This document shows, piece by piece, positions 24,497-32,203 of a stretch of DNA of 64,000 nucleotides. Below the pieces are notes generated by a model. That model was not told the DNA's origin, ran no database searches, and saw nothing but the letters and a program-made list of their open reading frames with translations. Every line of letters begins with the position of its first letter. Within the stretch, counting starts at the first letter, position 1. This DNA is from Georgenia daeguensis. Lineage in GTDB: Bacteria > Actinomycetota > Actinomycetes > Actinomycetales > Actinomycetaceae. The stretch lies in assembly GCF_039537705.1 (NCBI RefSeq), contig NZ_BAABBA010000018.1, positions 1 through 64,000 of the forward strand, given 5' to 3'. The position numbers were made by a program, and so were the translations under genes.

Positions 24497-25831
24497 ATGT
24501 CCACCTCCCCGCCGTCCCCCAAGCGGGGAGCCCTCCCGTGGGCCGTCGTCGGCGGCGTCGCGCTCGTCGCCCTCAGCCTGCGCGGGCCGATCGTCGCGCC
24601 GGCCCCCGTCGTCGGGGACATCCGGGCGGACCTCGGCCTCTCGACCATCGCCGCGGGCCTGCTCACAAGCCTCCCGGTGCTCTTCTTCGCCCTCGCCACC
24701 CCGGTCGCGACCCGGGTGATCCGCCGGGCCGGGCCGGAGCTCGCCGTCGTCGCGTGCCTGCTCGGCGTCCTGGCGGGCACGGTCGTCCGCTCGGCGGGGC
24801 CGGCGTGGGCGCTCTTCGCCGGCACGGTGGTGATCGGGGCCGCGATCACGATCGGCAACATCGTCGTCCCCGTGGTGATCCGGCGCGACGTGCACTGGAG
24901 CCGGGCCTCGGCCGTCACCGGCGTGTACACCGCCTCGCTCAACGTCGGCTCGATGATCACCTCGCTCGGCACCGCCCCGCTCGCCGCGGCGGTGGGCTGG
25001 CGCTGGGCGCTGCTGACCTGGGGAGTGCTGGCCGCCGTCGGAGCGGCGTTCTGGCTGTGGCTCGCCCGCCGCCGGGCGGCGTCCGACGCGGCGAAGCGGC
25101 ACCGGCCCGCCGGCACTCCCGCGCCCGGCGGAGCCACGCCCGGCGACGACTCGGCCGGCGACGACTCGGCCGGACCGACCACGAGATCCGCGGCGGGGGC
25201 CACCCCGGACGCCGCGGCCGACCAGGCGGCGAGCAGCTCCGAGCAGATCAGGCGCATCGGCTGGCTGCTGCTCCTGGCGTTCTGCGGGCAGTCGTTCTCC
25301 TACTACGCCGTCACCGCCTGGCTGCCCACGCTGCTCGCGGACACCCGCGGCCTCGACCAGGCCGCCTCGGGCGCGACGGCGTCGCTGTTCCAGATCGCCG
25401 CCGTCGCCGGCTCGCTCGGCGTGCCGGCCATCGCCGGGCGCGCCCCGGCGTGGGTGCCGGTGGCGCTCATCGGGATCCTCTGGTCGACCCTGCCGGTGGG
25501 GCTGATGGTGGCGCCCGAGTCCTTCACGACGTGGTCGATCGTGGGCGGCGTCGCGCAGGGCGGTGGCTTCACCGCGATCCTGTCCATCATCGCCCGGGTC
25601 ACGCGGACCGACCGCGAGGCCGCGTCGATGTCGGCCCGCGTGCAGGCCGGCGGGTACGTGGCCGCCACGTTCGCGGCGCCCCTGGCCGGCGCGCTGAACT
25701 CCGCCACCGGCGGGTGGACGGCGCCGCTCGCGCTCGTCCTCGTCGCCACGCTGACCTTCTCCCTGGGTGGCGTCTCGGCAGCGCTGCTCGCCCGACGGCT
25801 GGGGCCGGGCACTCGGGCGGCGGCCGGGTAG
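24497..25831 (+). CDS. MFS transporter, CynX/NimT-type
   Basis: The product is 444 aa with 12 predicted membrane helices and a long hydrophilic Ala/Gly/Asp-rich loop between helices 6 and 7 (about residues 195-250). The opening LSLRGPIVAPAPVVGDIRADLGLS and the paired SLPVLFFALATPVATRVIRRAG are typical of the cyanate/nitroimidazole transporter (CynX/NimT) subfamily. The substrate cannot be inferred. It is divergent from dinB2 with 95 bp between. The stop codon is embedded in the first unit of a 27-bp tandem repeat, and the last residues (GPGTRAAAG) are repeat-like. Confidence 0.82.
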   Translation: MSTSPPSPKRGALPWAVVGGVALVALSLRGPIVAPAPVVGDIRADLGLSTIAAGLLTSLPVLFFALATPVATRVIRRAGPELAVVACLLGVLAGTVVRSAGPAWALFAGTVVIGAAITIGNIVVPVVIRRDVHWSRASAVTGVYTASLNVGSMITSLGTAPLAAAVGWRWALLTWGVLAAVGAAFWLWLARRRAASDAAKRHRPAGTPAPGGATPGDDSAGDDSAGPTTRSAAGATPDAAADQAASSSEQIRRIGWLLLLAFCGQSFSYYAVTAWLPTLLADTRGLDQAASGATASLFQIAAVAGSLGVPAIAGRAPAWVPVALIGILWSTLPVGLMVAPESFTTWSIVGGVAQGGGFTAILSIIARVTRTDREAASMSARVQAGGYVAATFAAPLAGALNSATGGWTAPLALVLVATLTFSLGGVSAALLARRLGPGTRAAAG

Positions 25832-25908
25832 AGGCGAGCGTCCCGGCCGGCCGGGTAGGGGCGCGCGTCCCGGCCGGCCGGGTAGAGGCGCGCGTCACGG
25901 CCGGCCGA
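25828..25908 (+). repeat. Three 27-bp tandem repeats starting at the MFS stop codon
   Basis: Units at 25828, 25855 and 25882 share GTAGAGGCGCGCGTCCCGG followed by CCGGCCGG, with a few substitutions. Each contains the palindrome CCCGGCCGGCCGGG. A decayed copy of the palindrome half recurs near 25950. They may serve as multiple terminator stems or be simple expansion. Confidence 0.75.
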
Positions 25909-26160
25909 GCGGCGTGCCCGTGGATGGGCGTCGCCCGACCACCGTGGGTCCCGGCCGGCCGAGCGGCGAGCCCGTGATAGCGCCGTCCGCACGGCCAAGT
26001 GCTTCTGGGCCCGAAAAGCGTGCCTAGGACCACTTCGTCTGCGCAGGAGCACTTCATCTGCAACAGGAACGTGCCGTCGCGTGTGCTACCGATGACCCGC
26101 TCGGGCTGCGACCGTAGCCTGGGGGCGACGGCAGCCGCGTCGGCCCGAGAACGGATCACC
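25909..26160. other. Intergenic region with two 19-bp-spaced direct repeats
   Basis: With the repeat block this makes a gap of more than 300 bp with no supported gene. AGGACCACTTCGTCTGC (26026-26042) and AGGAGCACTTCATCTGC (26045-26061) are near-identical copies 19 bp apart, which looks like a paired operator on one face of the helix. TAGCCT near 26114 could be a -10 box for the membrane-protein gene. Confidence 0.4.
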
Positions 26161-26739
26161 ATGTCGCCCTCCTCGCTCCCCCGGCGCGGGCGTACGACCG
26201 GCGCGCGGGTGCTGACCGCCGTCGTCGTCACGCTGGGGATCGGCGGAACCGCGGGGGGAGCGGTCGCCTGGTTGCTGCGGCTGCTCGCCGTGGCGACCGG
26301 CAGCCGGCCGGACGCGGGCACGGCGGAGACGTTCCTGGTCACCATGACGTTCCTCGTCGCGCTGCTTCCCGGCGCCCTCGCCACGGCCCTGGAACGACGG
26401 CGGAGCGCGCGCGTGCTGCTCGTGGCAGGTGGCGTGGCCGTTCTGGGCCTTCTCCTCGCCCCGATCTGGGTCCAACTCGGCGGCGCGTCCGGCCCTGGCG
26501 TCGGCGCTCTGGTGGTGTCGACGGTTGTGCTGGCCGGCGTCGTCGCCGGAGCGGTCTGGGCGACGGCGTGGCTCATCCGAGCGGCCGTCGGCCCGGGCGG
26601 GAGCGGACTGGCCGGCCCTCCGCCTCCTCCCCGCGAGGCCGGCGAGGCCCGCAAGCGCGGCGAGCGCCGCGAGGACCGCGAGGACCGCGGGGACCGTGCG
26701 AACCGCCGGCCTACGCTGGGCGGCGGAGGACCACGATGA
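26161..26739 (+). CDS. Four-helix membrane protein with charged tail, unknown function
   Basis: The product is 192 aa if started at 26161. Four hydrophobic segments are visible (about residues 18-45, 58-76, 84-104 and 114-142), followed by a highly charged tail (REAGEARKRGERREDRED) of about 40 residues. No domain is recognised. Its stop overlaps the ATG of the Vsr gene by 4 nt (ATGA), implying translational coupling, though Vsr also has its own GGAGG. The start is uncertain: upstream in-frame ATGs exist but no clear ribosome binding site precedes any of them. Confidence 0.5.
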   Translation: MSPSSLPRRGRTTGARVLTAVVVTLGIGGTAGGAVAWLLRLLAVATGSRPDAGTAETFLVTMTFLVALLPGALATALERRRSARVLLVAGGVAVLGLLLAPIWVQLGGASGPGVGALVVSTVVLAGVVAGAVWATAWLIRAAVGPGGSGLAGPPPPPREAGEARKRGERREDREDRGDRANRRPTLGGGGPR

Positions 26740-27173
26740 CCCTGCGCGTGCCGCCCCATCCGGGCGCTTCCTCGGCGGCTGTCTCGCGGCGGATGTCCGT
26801 CGCGGCTCGGCGGGACACCGGCTGCGAGCTGCTTTTGCGCCGGCAGCTGCACGCGGCCGGCCTGCGCTACCGGGTGAACTACCCGGTGCCCGGTAACCGC
26901 CGCCGGACCATCGACATCGCCTTCACCCGGGCGAAGGTCGCGGTGTTCGTGGACGGGTGCTTCTGGCACGGCTGCCCTGAGCACGGCACCCAGCCGCGCG
27001 CCAACGCGGACTGGTGGTCCCAGAAGCTCGCCGCCAACCAGGCCCGCGACGCGGACACCACCGCCCTCCTGGAGGCCGCGGGCTGGGCGGTGGTGCGCGT
27101 GTGGGAGCACAGCGAGCCGGGCGAGGCCGCGCAGCTCGTCGCGGAGCGGGTGCGCGGGCGTCGACAGCTCTAG
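26736..27173 (+). CDS. vsr: Very short patch repair (Vsr) endonuclease
   Basis: The product is 145 aa, normal for Vsr. Conserved blocks run in order: RDTGCELLLRRQLH, then RRTIDIAFTRAKVAVFVDGC with the catalytic Asp, then FWHGCPEHGTQP with the His, and WWSQKLAANQARD. The C-terminal GWAVVRVWEHSE is the usual family end. Vsr nicks 5' of T in T:G mismatches formed by deamination of 5-methylcytosine. A Dcm-type cytosine methyltransferase normally accompanies it, but none lies within 20 kb on either side here. The ATG at 26736 follows GGAGG; the longer frame has no Vsr homology. Confidence 0.9.
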   Translation: MTLRVPPHPGASSAAVSRRMSVAARRDTGCELLLRRQLHAAGLRYRVNYPVPGNRRRTIDIAFTRAKVAVFVDGCFWHGCPEHGTQPRANADWWSQKLAANQARDADTTALLEAAGWAVVRVWEHSEPGEAAQLVAERVRGRRQL

Positions 27174-27438
27174 CCGAGCGCCGGCGGGTCTGACCGCGCG
27201 TCAACAACCCTGGCCGAGGAGGGCCCGCCGCGCGCCGGGGCGGCGCGGGCTCATGTCGGTGGCCGTCATGCACCACGCCGGACTGGGTGGGGCACGCGGT
27301 CCCGGACCCGCGCTCACGTCACCGTCCGAATTGGGCACGCAGGGCGGGACGCCCTGGAAGGATCGGTCCCAGCACCGCACCACCATCCGGCCGACCACCC
27401 GCAGACCACCCGGCCGTCCAGCCCACGAAGGAGTGCGC

Positions 27439-27963
27439 ATGACGAGCCTCACCGCCGACGCCGTGCTGATGACGAAGTTTCAGCCGACCAGGTTCCGCGA
27501 GGGCTACGACCAGGACCAGGTGGACGACTTCCTCGACACGGTGACGGAGATCCTCAGGTCGTACGAGGCGGGCGGTCCCCTCGACGCCGTCGCCGCCGCC
27601 GAGCTGTGCCGCACCGCGCGCTTCCAGCCGACCAAGCTGCGGGAGGGGTACGACCAGCAGCAGGTGGACGCCCTGCTCGCCCGCCTGGCGCAGCAGTTCG
27701 GCGCCCTCGCCGGTGGGGCGTCACCCGTCGCCGGCGCCGGTGGGGCGTCACCCGTCGCCCGCGCCGGTGGGGCGTCACCCGTCGCCCGCGCCGGTGGGGC
27801 GTCACCCGTCGCCCGCGCCGCTGCCGCGCCGCCCGCGCCGCCCGCGTCGGGTCCGCGTCCGGGCGAGTACCAGGTTGCGAGGCGACCGGGGGTCGGCACC
27901 ATCGTCGGGGTCATCGCCGCCGTCGCGGCGCTGGCGGTGCTGGTCTGGCAGTACGCGCTCTGA
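27439..27963 (+). CDS. Double-DivIVA-domain protein with C-terminal membrane anchor
   Basis: The product is 174 aa and starts after GAAGGAG. Two copies of the DivIVA N-terminal lipid-binding motif are visible: FQPTRFREGYDQDQVDDFLD (about 14-33) and FQPTKLREGYDQQQVDALLA (about 62-81). DivIVA itself has one copy followed by a long coiled coil; here there is no coiled coil. Instead, four 9-residue GGASPVAxA repeats and a Pro/Ala linker lead to a final transmembrane helix (VGTIVGVIAAVAALAVLVW) with the C terminus just outside. It may act as an adaptor at curved membranes or the septum. It has two mirror-image membrane contacts, which is unusual. Confidence 0.7.
   Translation: MTSLTADAVLMTKFQPTRFREGYDQDQVDDFLDTVTEILRSYEAGGPLDAVAAAELCRTARFQPTKLREGYDQQQVDALLARLAQQFGALAGGASPVAGAGGASPVARAGGASPVARAGGASPVARAAAAPPAPPASGPRPGEYQVARRPGVGTIVGVIAAVAALAVLVWQYAL
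27712..27819 (+). repeat. Four 27-bp tandem repeats coding GGASPVAxA
   Basis: The unit GGTGGGGCGTCACCCGTCGC plus CCGCGCC is repeated at 27712, 27739, 27766 and 27793, in frame, with only one or two substitutions. Near-identity at the DNA level indicates recent expansion, so copy number probably varies between strains. Confidence 0.9.
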
Positions 27964-27979
27964 CGCTGGCCCGCGGCGG

Positions 27980-28726
27980 TCAGGCCGGCGGCTCCGGAGC
28001 CGCGCGACCCGGCTCGTCGAGGTCCTGCAGCCCCAGGCCGGCGGCCATCTGCCGCACGGTGCGGTCGAAGAGCGCGTCGGCGGGCTCGAAGCCGCCGACG
28101 AAGTGGCCCGCGAGCTCAAGGTTGACCATGCCGATGAGCTGCCCGAACGCGCCGGCGAGCGTGGCGAGCACGGGGGCCGGGCTGTGCTCGCCGAGGACGT
28201 GGGCCACGCCGTCGAGCTGGGCCGCGAGCTCGCCGCCGACCGCCTCGCCGTCCACGTCCGCGAGCGCTCCCGCGCGGGCCGCGCCGTCGACGATGCCCGC
28301 CAGCGCCGTCATCACCGCCGTGGCGGGGGCGATCGTGTCGGCCGGCGCGCGGTAGCCGGGGATGGCGGAGCCGTAGATGAGCGCGAACCGGTGCGGCTCC
28401 CGCCGGGCCCAGCCGCGCAGGGCGTGGCAGGCAGCGCCCCAGCGCGACCGGAACCGCCCAGGCTCCACCTCCGCCGTCGCCGTGCTGATGGTCTCCGCGA
28501 GATCGCCGTACGCGTCCACGATCAGCGCCGTCAGAAGCTCGTCCCGGCTCGCGAAGTAGCGGTACAGGGCCGAGGAGACCATGCCGAGCTCGCGCGCGAC
28601 CGCCCGCAGGGAGAGGGCGCCCGCCCCCTCGTCGGCCAGCTGCCGCAGGGCGAGGCGCTTGATGTCCCGGCTGAGCTCCGCGCGTGCACGGGCGCGGGCG
28701 GTCACGGGCGGGGCTGGTTCGGCCAT
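27980..28726 (-). CDS. TetR family regulator with TetR_C_13-type ligand domain
   Basis: The product is 248 aa. The N-terminal helix-turn-helix (about 18-65) reads LRQLADEGAGALSLRAVARELGMVSSALYRYFASRDELL. The C-terminal domain has WGAACHALRGWARREPHRFALIYGSAIPGY, typical of actinobacterial TetR proteins with a WHG-type domain. The start at 28726 begins MAEPAPPV; upstream residues in the longer frame read through the operator region and are unlikely. It is divergent from the membrane-protein gene at 28856, and two copies of a GAGC-ACC-GCTC dyad lie between, so it most likely represses both. Confidence 0.85.
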   Translation of the reverse strand: MAEPAPPVTARARARAELSRDIKRLALRQLADEGAGALSLRAVARELGMVSSALYRYFASRDELLTALIVDAYGDLAETISTATAEVEPGRFRSRWGAACHALRGWARREPHRFALIYGSAIPGYRAPADTIAPATAVMTALAGIVDGAARAGALADVDGEAVGGELAAQLDGVAHVLGEHSPAPVLATLAGAFGQLIGMVNLELAGHFVGGFEPADALFDRTVRQMAAGLGLQDLDEPGRAAPEPPA

Positions 28727-28768
28727 GGCAGCGATGATGCCAAGCCCGAGAGCGCTTGTCACAAATGT

Positions 28769-28779
28769 GAGCACCGCTC
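28769..28779 (+). promoter_or_regulatory. Putative TetR operator, copy 1
   Basis: GAGC-ACC-GCTC is a dyad with a 3-nt spacer, 43 bp from the regulator's start codon. The same core recurs at 28819. Confidence 0.55.
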
Positions 28780-28818
28780 TTGCTTTTGCTGGCCCCACGC
28801 GTCACCATGATGGAAACC

Positions 28819-28833
28819 GAGAGCACCGCTCTC
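28819..28833 (+). promoter_or_regulatory. Putative TetR operator, copy 2
   Basis: GAGAGC-ACC-GCTCTC is a perfect 6-bp dyad with a 3-nt spacer, 23 bp before the ATG of the target membrane protein at 28856. The core is identical to copy 1, 52 bp away. Confidence 0.6.
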
Positions 28834-28855
28834 CAACGACTGGCAGGAGACCGTC

Positions 28856-29554
28856 ATGGCCGTCCCCCGACCCTCCGACCGAGACGTCACGGCGGTCGCG
28901 TTCGCCCTCGCCGGCGCCGCGTTCGTCGTCTACCCCGCGCTGCGCCCCTACAGCGACGAGGTCACTCTCGCGGGCGCCGAGGCCATGTCCTCGACCGCCT
29001 GGGTGCTCGCCCACTCCGTCGGGATGCTGGCGTTCATGGCGCTCACCGTCGCGGTGTGGTCGCTGCGGCGCACCGCGCCCGGCCTCCGGCAGCGGCCCGC
29101 CGCCGTCGCGGCCGTGCTGACGTGGCTGGGGGTGAGCCTGGTGCTGCCGTACTACGGCGGGGAGACCTTCGCGCTGCAGGTGATCGCGGAGCGCGCCGTG
29201 ACGGAGGCGGACCCGGGCCTGCTCGAGCTCGCCGGCGCCTTCCGGTACCAGCCGGTGGCGATCACCTTCTTCGGCGCAGGCCTGCTCGTTCTCGCCGCGG
29301 CGGGAGTCGCCCTGGCGGCGGCGCTCCGGGACGCGGGCGCGCTCAGCCGGGCCGGCGGGCTGATGGCCGGCCTCGGCCTGATGCTGTACCTGCCGCAGTT
29401 CTTCGTCGCACCGGCGGGCCGCATCGGCCACGGCGTGCTGCTCGCCGCGGGGTGCGCGGTCCTGGCGGTGGTCGCCCGGCGCGCCGGCCGCGCCGGCACG
29501 GCCCGGCTCGGCTCACCCACCGGTCGCTCGACTCTGGTCGGTGCGGCTCAGTAG
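28856..29554 (+). CDS. Membrane protein controlled by a divergent TetR regulator
   Basis: The product is 232 aa with about 6 hydrophobic helices (residues about 12-30, 42-65, 78-95, 128-150, 158-180, 190-210). No family is certain; the topology and YYGGETFALQV and FAFRYQP-like segments recall uncharacterised DUF998-like actinobacterial membrane proteins. CAGGAGA precedes the ATG at 5 nt. The divergent TetR gene and shared operators suggest induction by a hydrophobic ligand. The last 7 nt overlap the 3' end of the convergent VCBS-repeat gene, so the two transcripts must collide or terminate inside each other. Confidence 0.6.
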   Translation: MAVPRPSDRDVTAVAFALAGAAFVVYPALRPYSDEVTLAGAEAMSSTAWVLAHSVGMLAFMALTVAVWSLRRTAPGLRQRPAAVAAVLTWLGVSLVLPYYGGETFALQVIAERAVTEADPGLLELAGAFRYQPVAITFFGAGLLVLAAAGVALAAALRDAGALSRAGGLMAGLGLMLYLPQFFVAPAGRIGHGVLLAAGCAVLAVVARRAGRAGTARLGSPTGRSTLVGAAQ

Positions 29555-30708
29555 TACCGGAGGTCGCCGTACCAGGTGACGTACGAGTCGTAACGAGTCA
29601 CCTGCCAGGCCGTCCGCGCATCCTCGACGAGGTGGACGGTGCCCACGACGACGTCGGGGTCGAGGCCGAACCGCTTGGCACCGCGGTAGTACACGGAGCA
29701 GCGCGCGTCCCCGGCATCGTCGACCGTGCAGCCGGCTACCGAGAAGAAGTTGTTCCTTCGCGTGTCGACGTTGCGGAAGGCCCATCTGAGGTCGGCGAAC
29801 CCGGCGTCGGTCGAGTAGGTGCCGAGCATGTCCGGGAACTGGTGCGAGGCCCCGAGGAGCGCCTTGCGCACCACGTCCCGCAACGCCCGGTCGGGGGCGA
29901 AGGGGCTGGCCGCCGCGGCACTGCGGCGCACGGCGAGAGTGTCGGTCCCGTCGCCGTCCCAGTCCCCGACCAGCGTGGTGTCGGCAGTTCGGCCGTAGTT
30001 GAGCACGCGGTCGGCAGGACCGCCGGAGAAGTCGTCGGACACGTGGTAGGCGTTCCCCCGGCGGACGGCGGGGGTGTCCCTGCCGTCACCGTCCCAGTCG
30101 CCGACGAACACCACCTCCGTTCCCTCCCCGTAGGTGACGGTGTAGTCGGCGGGCCCGCCGGACAGGCTGTTCTTGAAGTAGTAGGTGCTGCCGCGGCGGA
30201 CGCCGAAGCTGTCCTTGCCGTCGCCGTCCCAGTCGCCGACGACGACCGTGTCGCTCGACCGGCCGTACATGACGACCCGGTCCGCCCGGCCGCTGGAGAG
30301 GTTGTTCTTCAGGTGGTAGACGTTGCCGCGGCGCACGGCGGGGGTGTCGTCGCCGTCGCCGTCCCAGTCACCCATCAGCACCGTGTCGCCCGCGCTGCCG
30401 TAGACGATGCTGTTGGAGGTGGGTCCGCCGCTCGGGCCGTTGGCGAAGTGGTAGACGTTGGCGCGGCGCACGGCGAGCGTGTCGATGCCGTCGCCGTTCC
30501 AGTCACCGACGTAGACGCGGTCGTCGGCCCGGCCGTAGGTGAAGACCCGGTTGGCGTTGCGACGCCAGTCGTCGTTCATGAGGTAGGCGTTCCCCGCCCC
30601 GCCGGCCTCACTACCCTGGGCCGCCGCCGCCTGAGCGCCCAGCACAAGGATCGCCGTGACGGCGAGACCCGTCACCGCCGCACGCCTGAGATGCCGTTTC
30701 GTTCGCAT
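29548..30708 (-). CDS. Secreted VCBS/FG-GAP-repeat protein
   Basis: The start at 30708 follows GGTGGGA and opens a signal peptide (MRTKRHLRRAAVTG, Leu/Ala core, AQAAAAQ cleavage), giving 386 aa. Residues about 55-285 are five complete repeats of about 47 residues, each with VxVGDWDGDGxDTxxVRRGNxY and a linking SGGPAD-xxxYGR. The DGDG loops are calcium-binding FG-GAP blades, which suggests a closed or near-closed beta propeller. The last 100 residues form a separate domain with two Cys (VAGCTVDDAGDARCSVYY). It resembles repeat regions of cell-wall hydrolases, but no catalytic domain is seen, so a carbohydrate-binding or adhesive role is likely. Confidence 0.78.
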   Translation of the reverse strand: MRTKRHLRRAAVTGLAVTAILVLGAQAAAAQGSEAGGAGNAYLMNDDWRRNANRVFTYGRADDRVYVGDWNGDGIDTLAVRRANVYHFANGPSGGPTSNSIVYGSAGDTVLMGDWDGDGDDTPAVRRGNVYHLKNNLSSGRADRVVMYGRSSDTVVVGDWDGDGKDSFGVRRGSTYYFKNSLSGGPADYTVTYGEGTEVVFVGDWDGDGRDTPAVRRGNAYHVSDDFSGGPADRVLNYGRTADTTLVGDWDGDGTDTLAVRRSAAAASPFAPDRALRDVVRKALLGASHQFPDMLGTYSTDAGFADLRWAFRNVDTRRNNFFSVAGCTVDDAGDARCSVYYRGAKRFGLDPDVVVGTVHLVEDARTAWQVTRYDSYVTWYGDLRYY

Positions 30709-30869
30709 ATCGATCCCACCGCGTACCGGAGCGTCTGGCGTCTGCGGGTGGCGCCGCTGCCGCCCGAGGGCTCTGAGGCTATTCCCGTTCCCTCCGCCTC
30801 GCGGGCGAACGGACGGGCCTTCGCGGGCCGTCGGCGAACCCGCCGGTCTAGGCGTCGCCGGGACGGCGG

Positions 30870-31964
30870 CTACTCGCAGACCGTCCCGTCGGAGTCGCCG
30901 TCGCGGTACCAGCCGTACTCGGGGTCGACGCCGGAGACGTAGGGCCCGTAGCCCGCGTCCAGCGCCTTGGCGCAGGAACTGAAGCGCGGATCGGTGCCGG
31001 CGCCGGAGCCACCCGGTGCCGGGGCTGGGGCCGGTTCCGGCACCGGGGCGGGCTGGGGAGCGGGTGCGGCCGCCAGCTCGGGCATCAGCGGCGCGGTCTC
31101 GCGTGCCGGCAGTGGCTGGTCCGGGCACGCCGAGAGCACGCGCACCATGGCGTCCTGCTCGGCGGCGGTGACCCACAGCCGGTACTCCACCTTCACCGCG
31201 ACCTGCCGCGCGACGTACTCGCAGCGGTAGCCGGCGCTGGGCGGCAGCCAGGTGGCGGTGTCGCCGTCGCCCTTCTGGCTGTTGAGCGGGCCGTCGACGG
31301 CGAGAAGGTTGAGCGGATCGTTGCCGAACTCGCGCAGGGTGGGTGCGTCCCAGCCCTGGGCACCCTTCTGCCAGGCGTCGCTGAGGGCGACGACGTGGTC
31401 GATCTGGACGTCACCGGAGGTGTCGGCGCCGCGGACGAACGGGATCGTGGTGCCGGAATAGGGGTCGTGCAGCGTGCCGGACTCCACCACGCAACCGCCC
31501 GTGCCGGGGCCGATCACCAGGTCCACGAGGTCGCGGCGGAGGATGTCGTTGCGGACGTCGCAGCCGTTGCGGTCGTGGTCGTACGCGCGGTACGCGAAGG
31601 CCTCCCGGTCGTAGCCCGTCTTCGGGGCGCGTCCCTTGACCTCCAGACCGGCGACGGCGGCCAGCGCGGTCCCCGGCCGGGCCTGCGTCACCGCCCCGGC
31701 CGACGCGGAGGCCGACGGCGCCGCGTCGGCCGTCGCGTCCGCCGTCGCGCTCGGCGTCGCGCTCGGCGTAACGCTCGGTGCGGGCGCCGGGCCGGGTCCC
31801 GTCGTCGTCGGAGCCGCACTTCCGACGGCGACCGTGGTCGCCGGTGCCGGGGCCTCGGCGTCGTCGAACGCCCCGGCCACGCCACCGAGGACAGCCACCG
31901 CGACGGCGACGAGCAGCGGCGTGCGCCACCTCGGGGGCCGCCTCGGCCCGGCCTTCCGCAACAT
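30870..31964 (-). CDS. Exported HNH-family nuclease with excalibur domain
   Basis: The product is 364 aa with an N-terminal membrane/signal segment (PLLVAVAVAVLGGVAGA) and an Ala/Thr/Pro linker (about 45-95). The nuclease region has YDREAFAYRAYDHDRNGCDVRND and VQIDHVVALSDAWQKG, followed by GNDPLNLLAVDGPLNSQKGD, which is the DUF1524/HNH family (DHV with the N and H/Q metal site). The C terminus, after a Pro-Ala linker, is an excalibur calcium-binding domain (SCAKAL, then DRDGDSDGTVCE-like end). It should cut extracellular DNA. The promoter is leaderless; TACCGT sits 6 nt before the ATG, which settles the start. Confidence 0.85.
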   Translation of the reverse strand: MLRKAGPRRPPRWRTPLLVAVAVAVLGGVAGAFDDAEAPAPATTVAVGSAAPTTTGPGPAPAPSVTPSATPSATADATADAAPSASASAGAVTQARPGTALAAVAGLEVKGRAPKTGYDREAFAYRAYDHDRNGCDVRNDILRRDLVDLVIGPGTGGCVVESGTLHDPYSGTTIPFVRGADTSGDVQIDHVVALSDAWQKGAQGWDAPTLREFGNDPLNLLAVDGPLNSQKGDGDTATWLPPSAGYRCEYVARQVAVKVEYRLWVTAAEQDAMVRVLSACPDQPLPARETAPLMPELAAAPAPQPAPVPEPAPAPAPGGSGAGTDPRFSSCAKALDAGYGPYVSGVDPEYGWYRDGDSDGTVCE

Positions 31965-31970
31965 GCCTCG

Positions 31971-31976
31971 ACGGTA
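31971..31976 (-). promoter_or_regulatory. Leaderless -10 box (TACCGT) for the HNH nuclease
   Basis: TACCGT is followed by 6 nt and the ATG at 31964 on the minus strand. Its box, spacer length and following GAGGC are nearly identical to those of the VOC gene at 6403. Confidence 0.6.
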
Positions 31977-32203
31977 GGCCGCGCCACGACCGACCGAGGC
32001 GTTTCGGAGCCTGGCGTGCGGTATCTCACGGGGCGGAGCGATTTGGATGTTGCTCAAAGGGCGTGTTTAGTATTCCCAATCTGCGGGCCTTCGCCGTGTC
32101 TCAACGTCGACCGGTTCGGGCCCCGCAGCCGAAGCCTGCGACAGCGACGTTCAGTTGGTCGTCGTTGCCGTCGGCCTGAACTCGCACACCGAGAGGACCA
32201 GGC

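Noticed and set aside
31965..32203. Possible manganese (yybP) riboswitch before the Nramp gene
   Set aside because: No conserved yybP motifs were found. The transporter also lacks the metal-binding residues.
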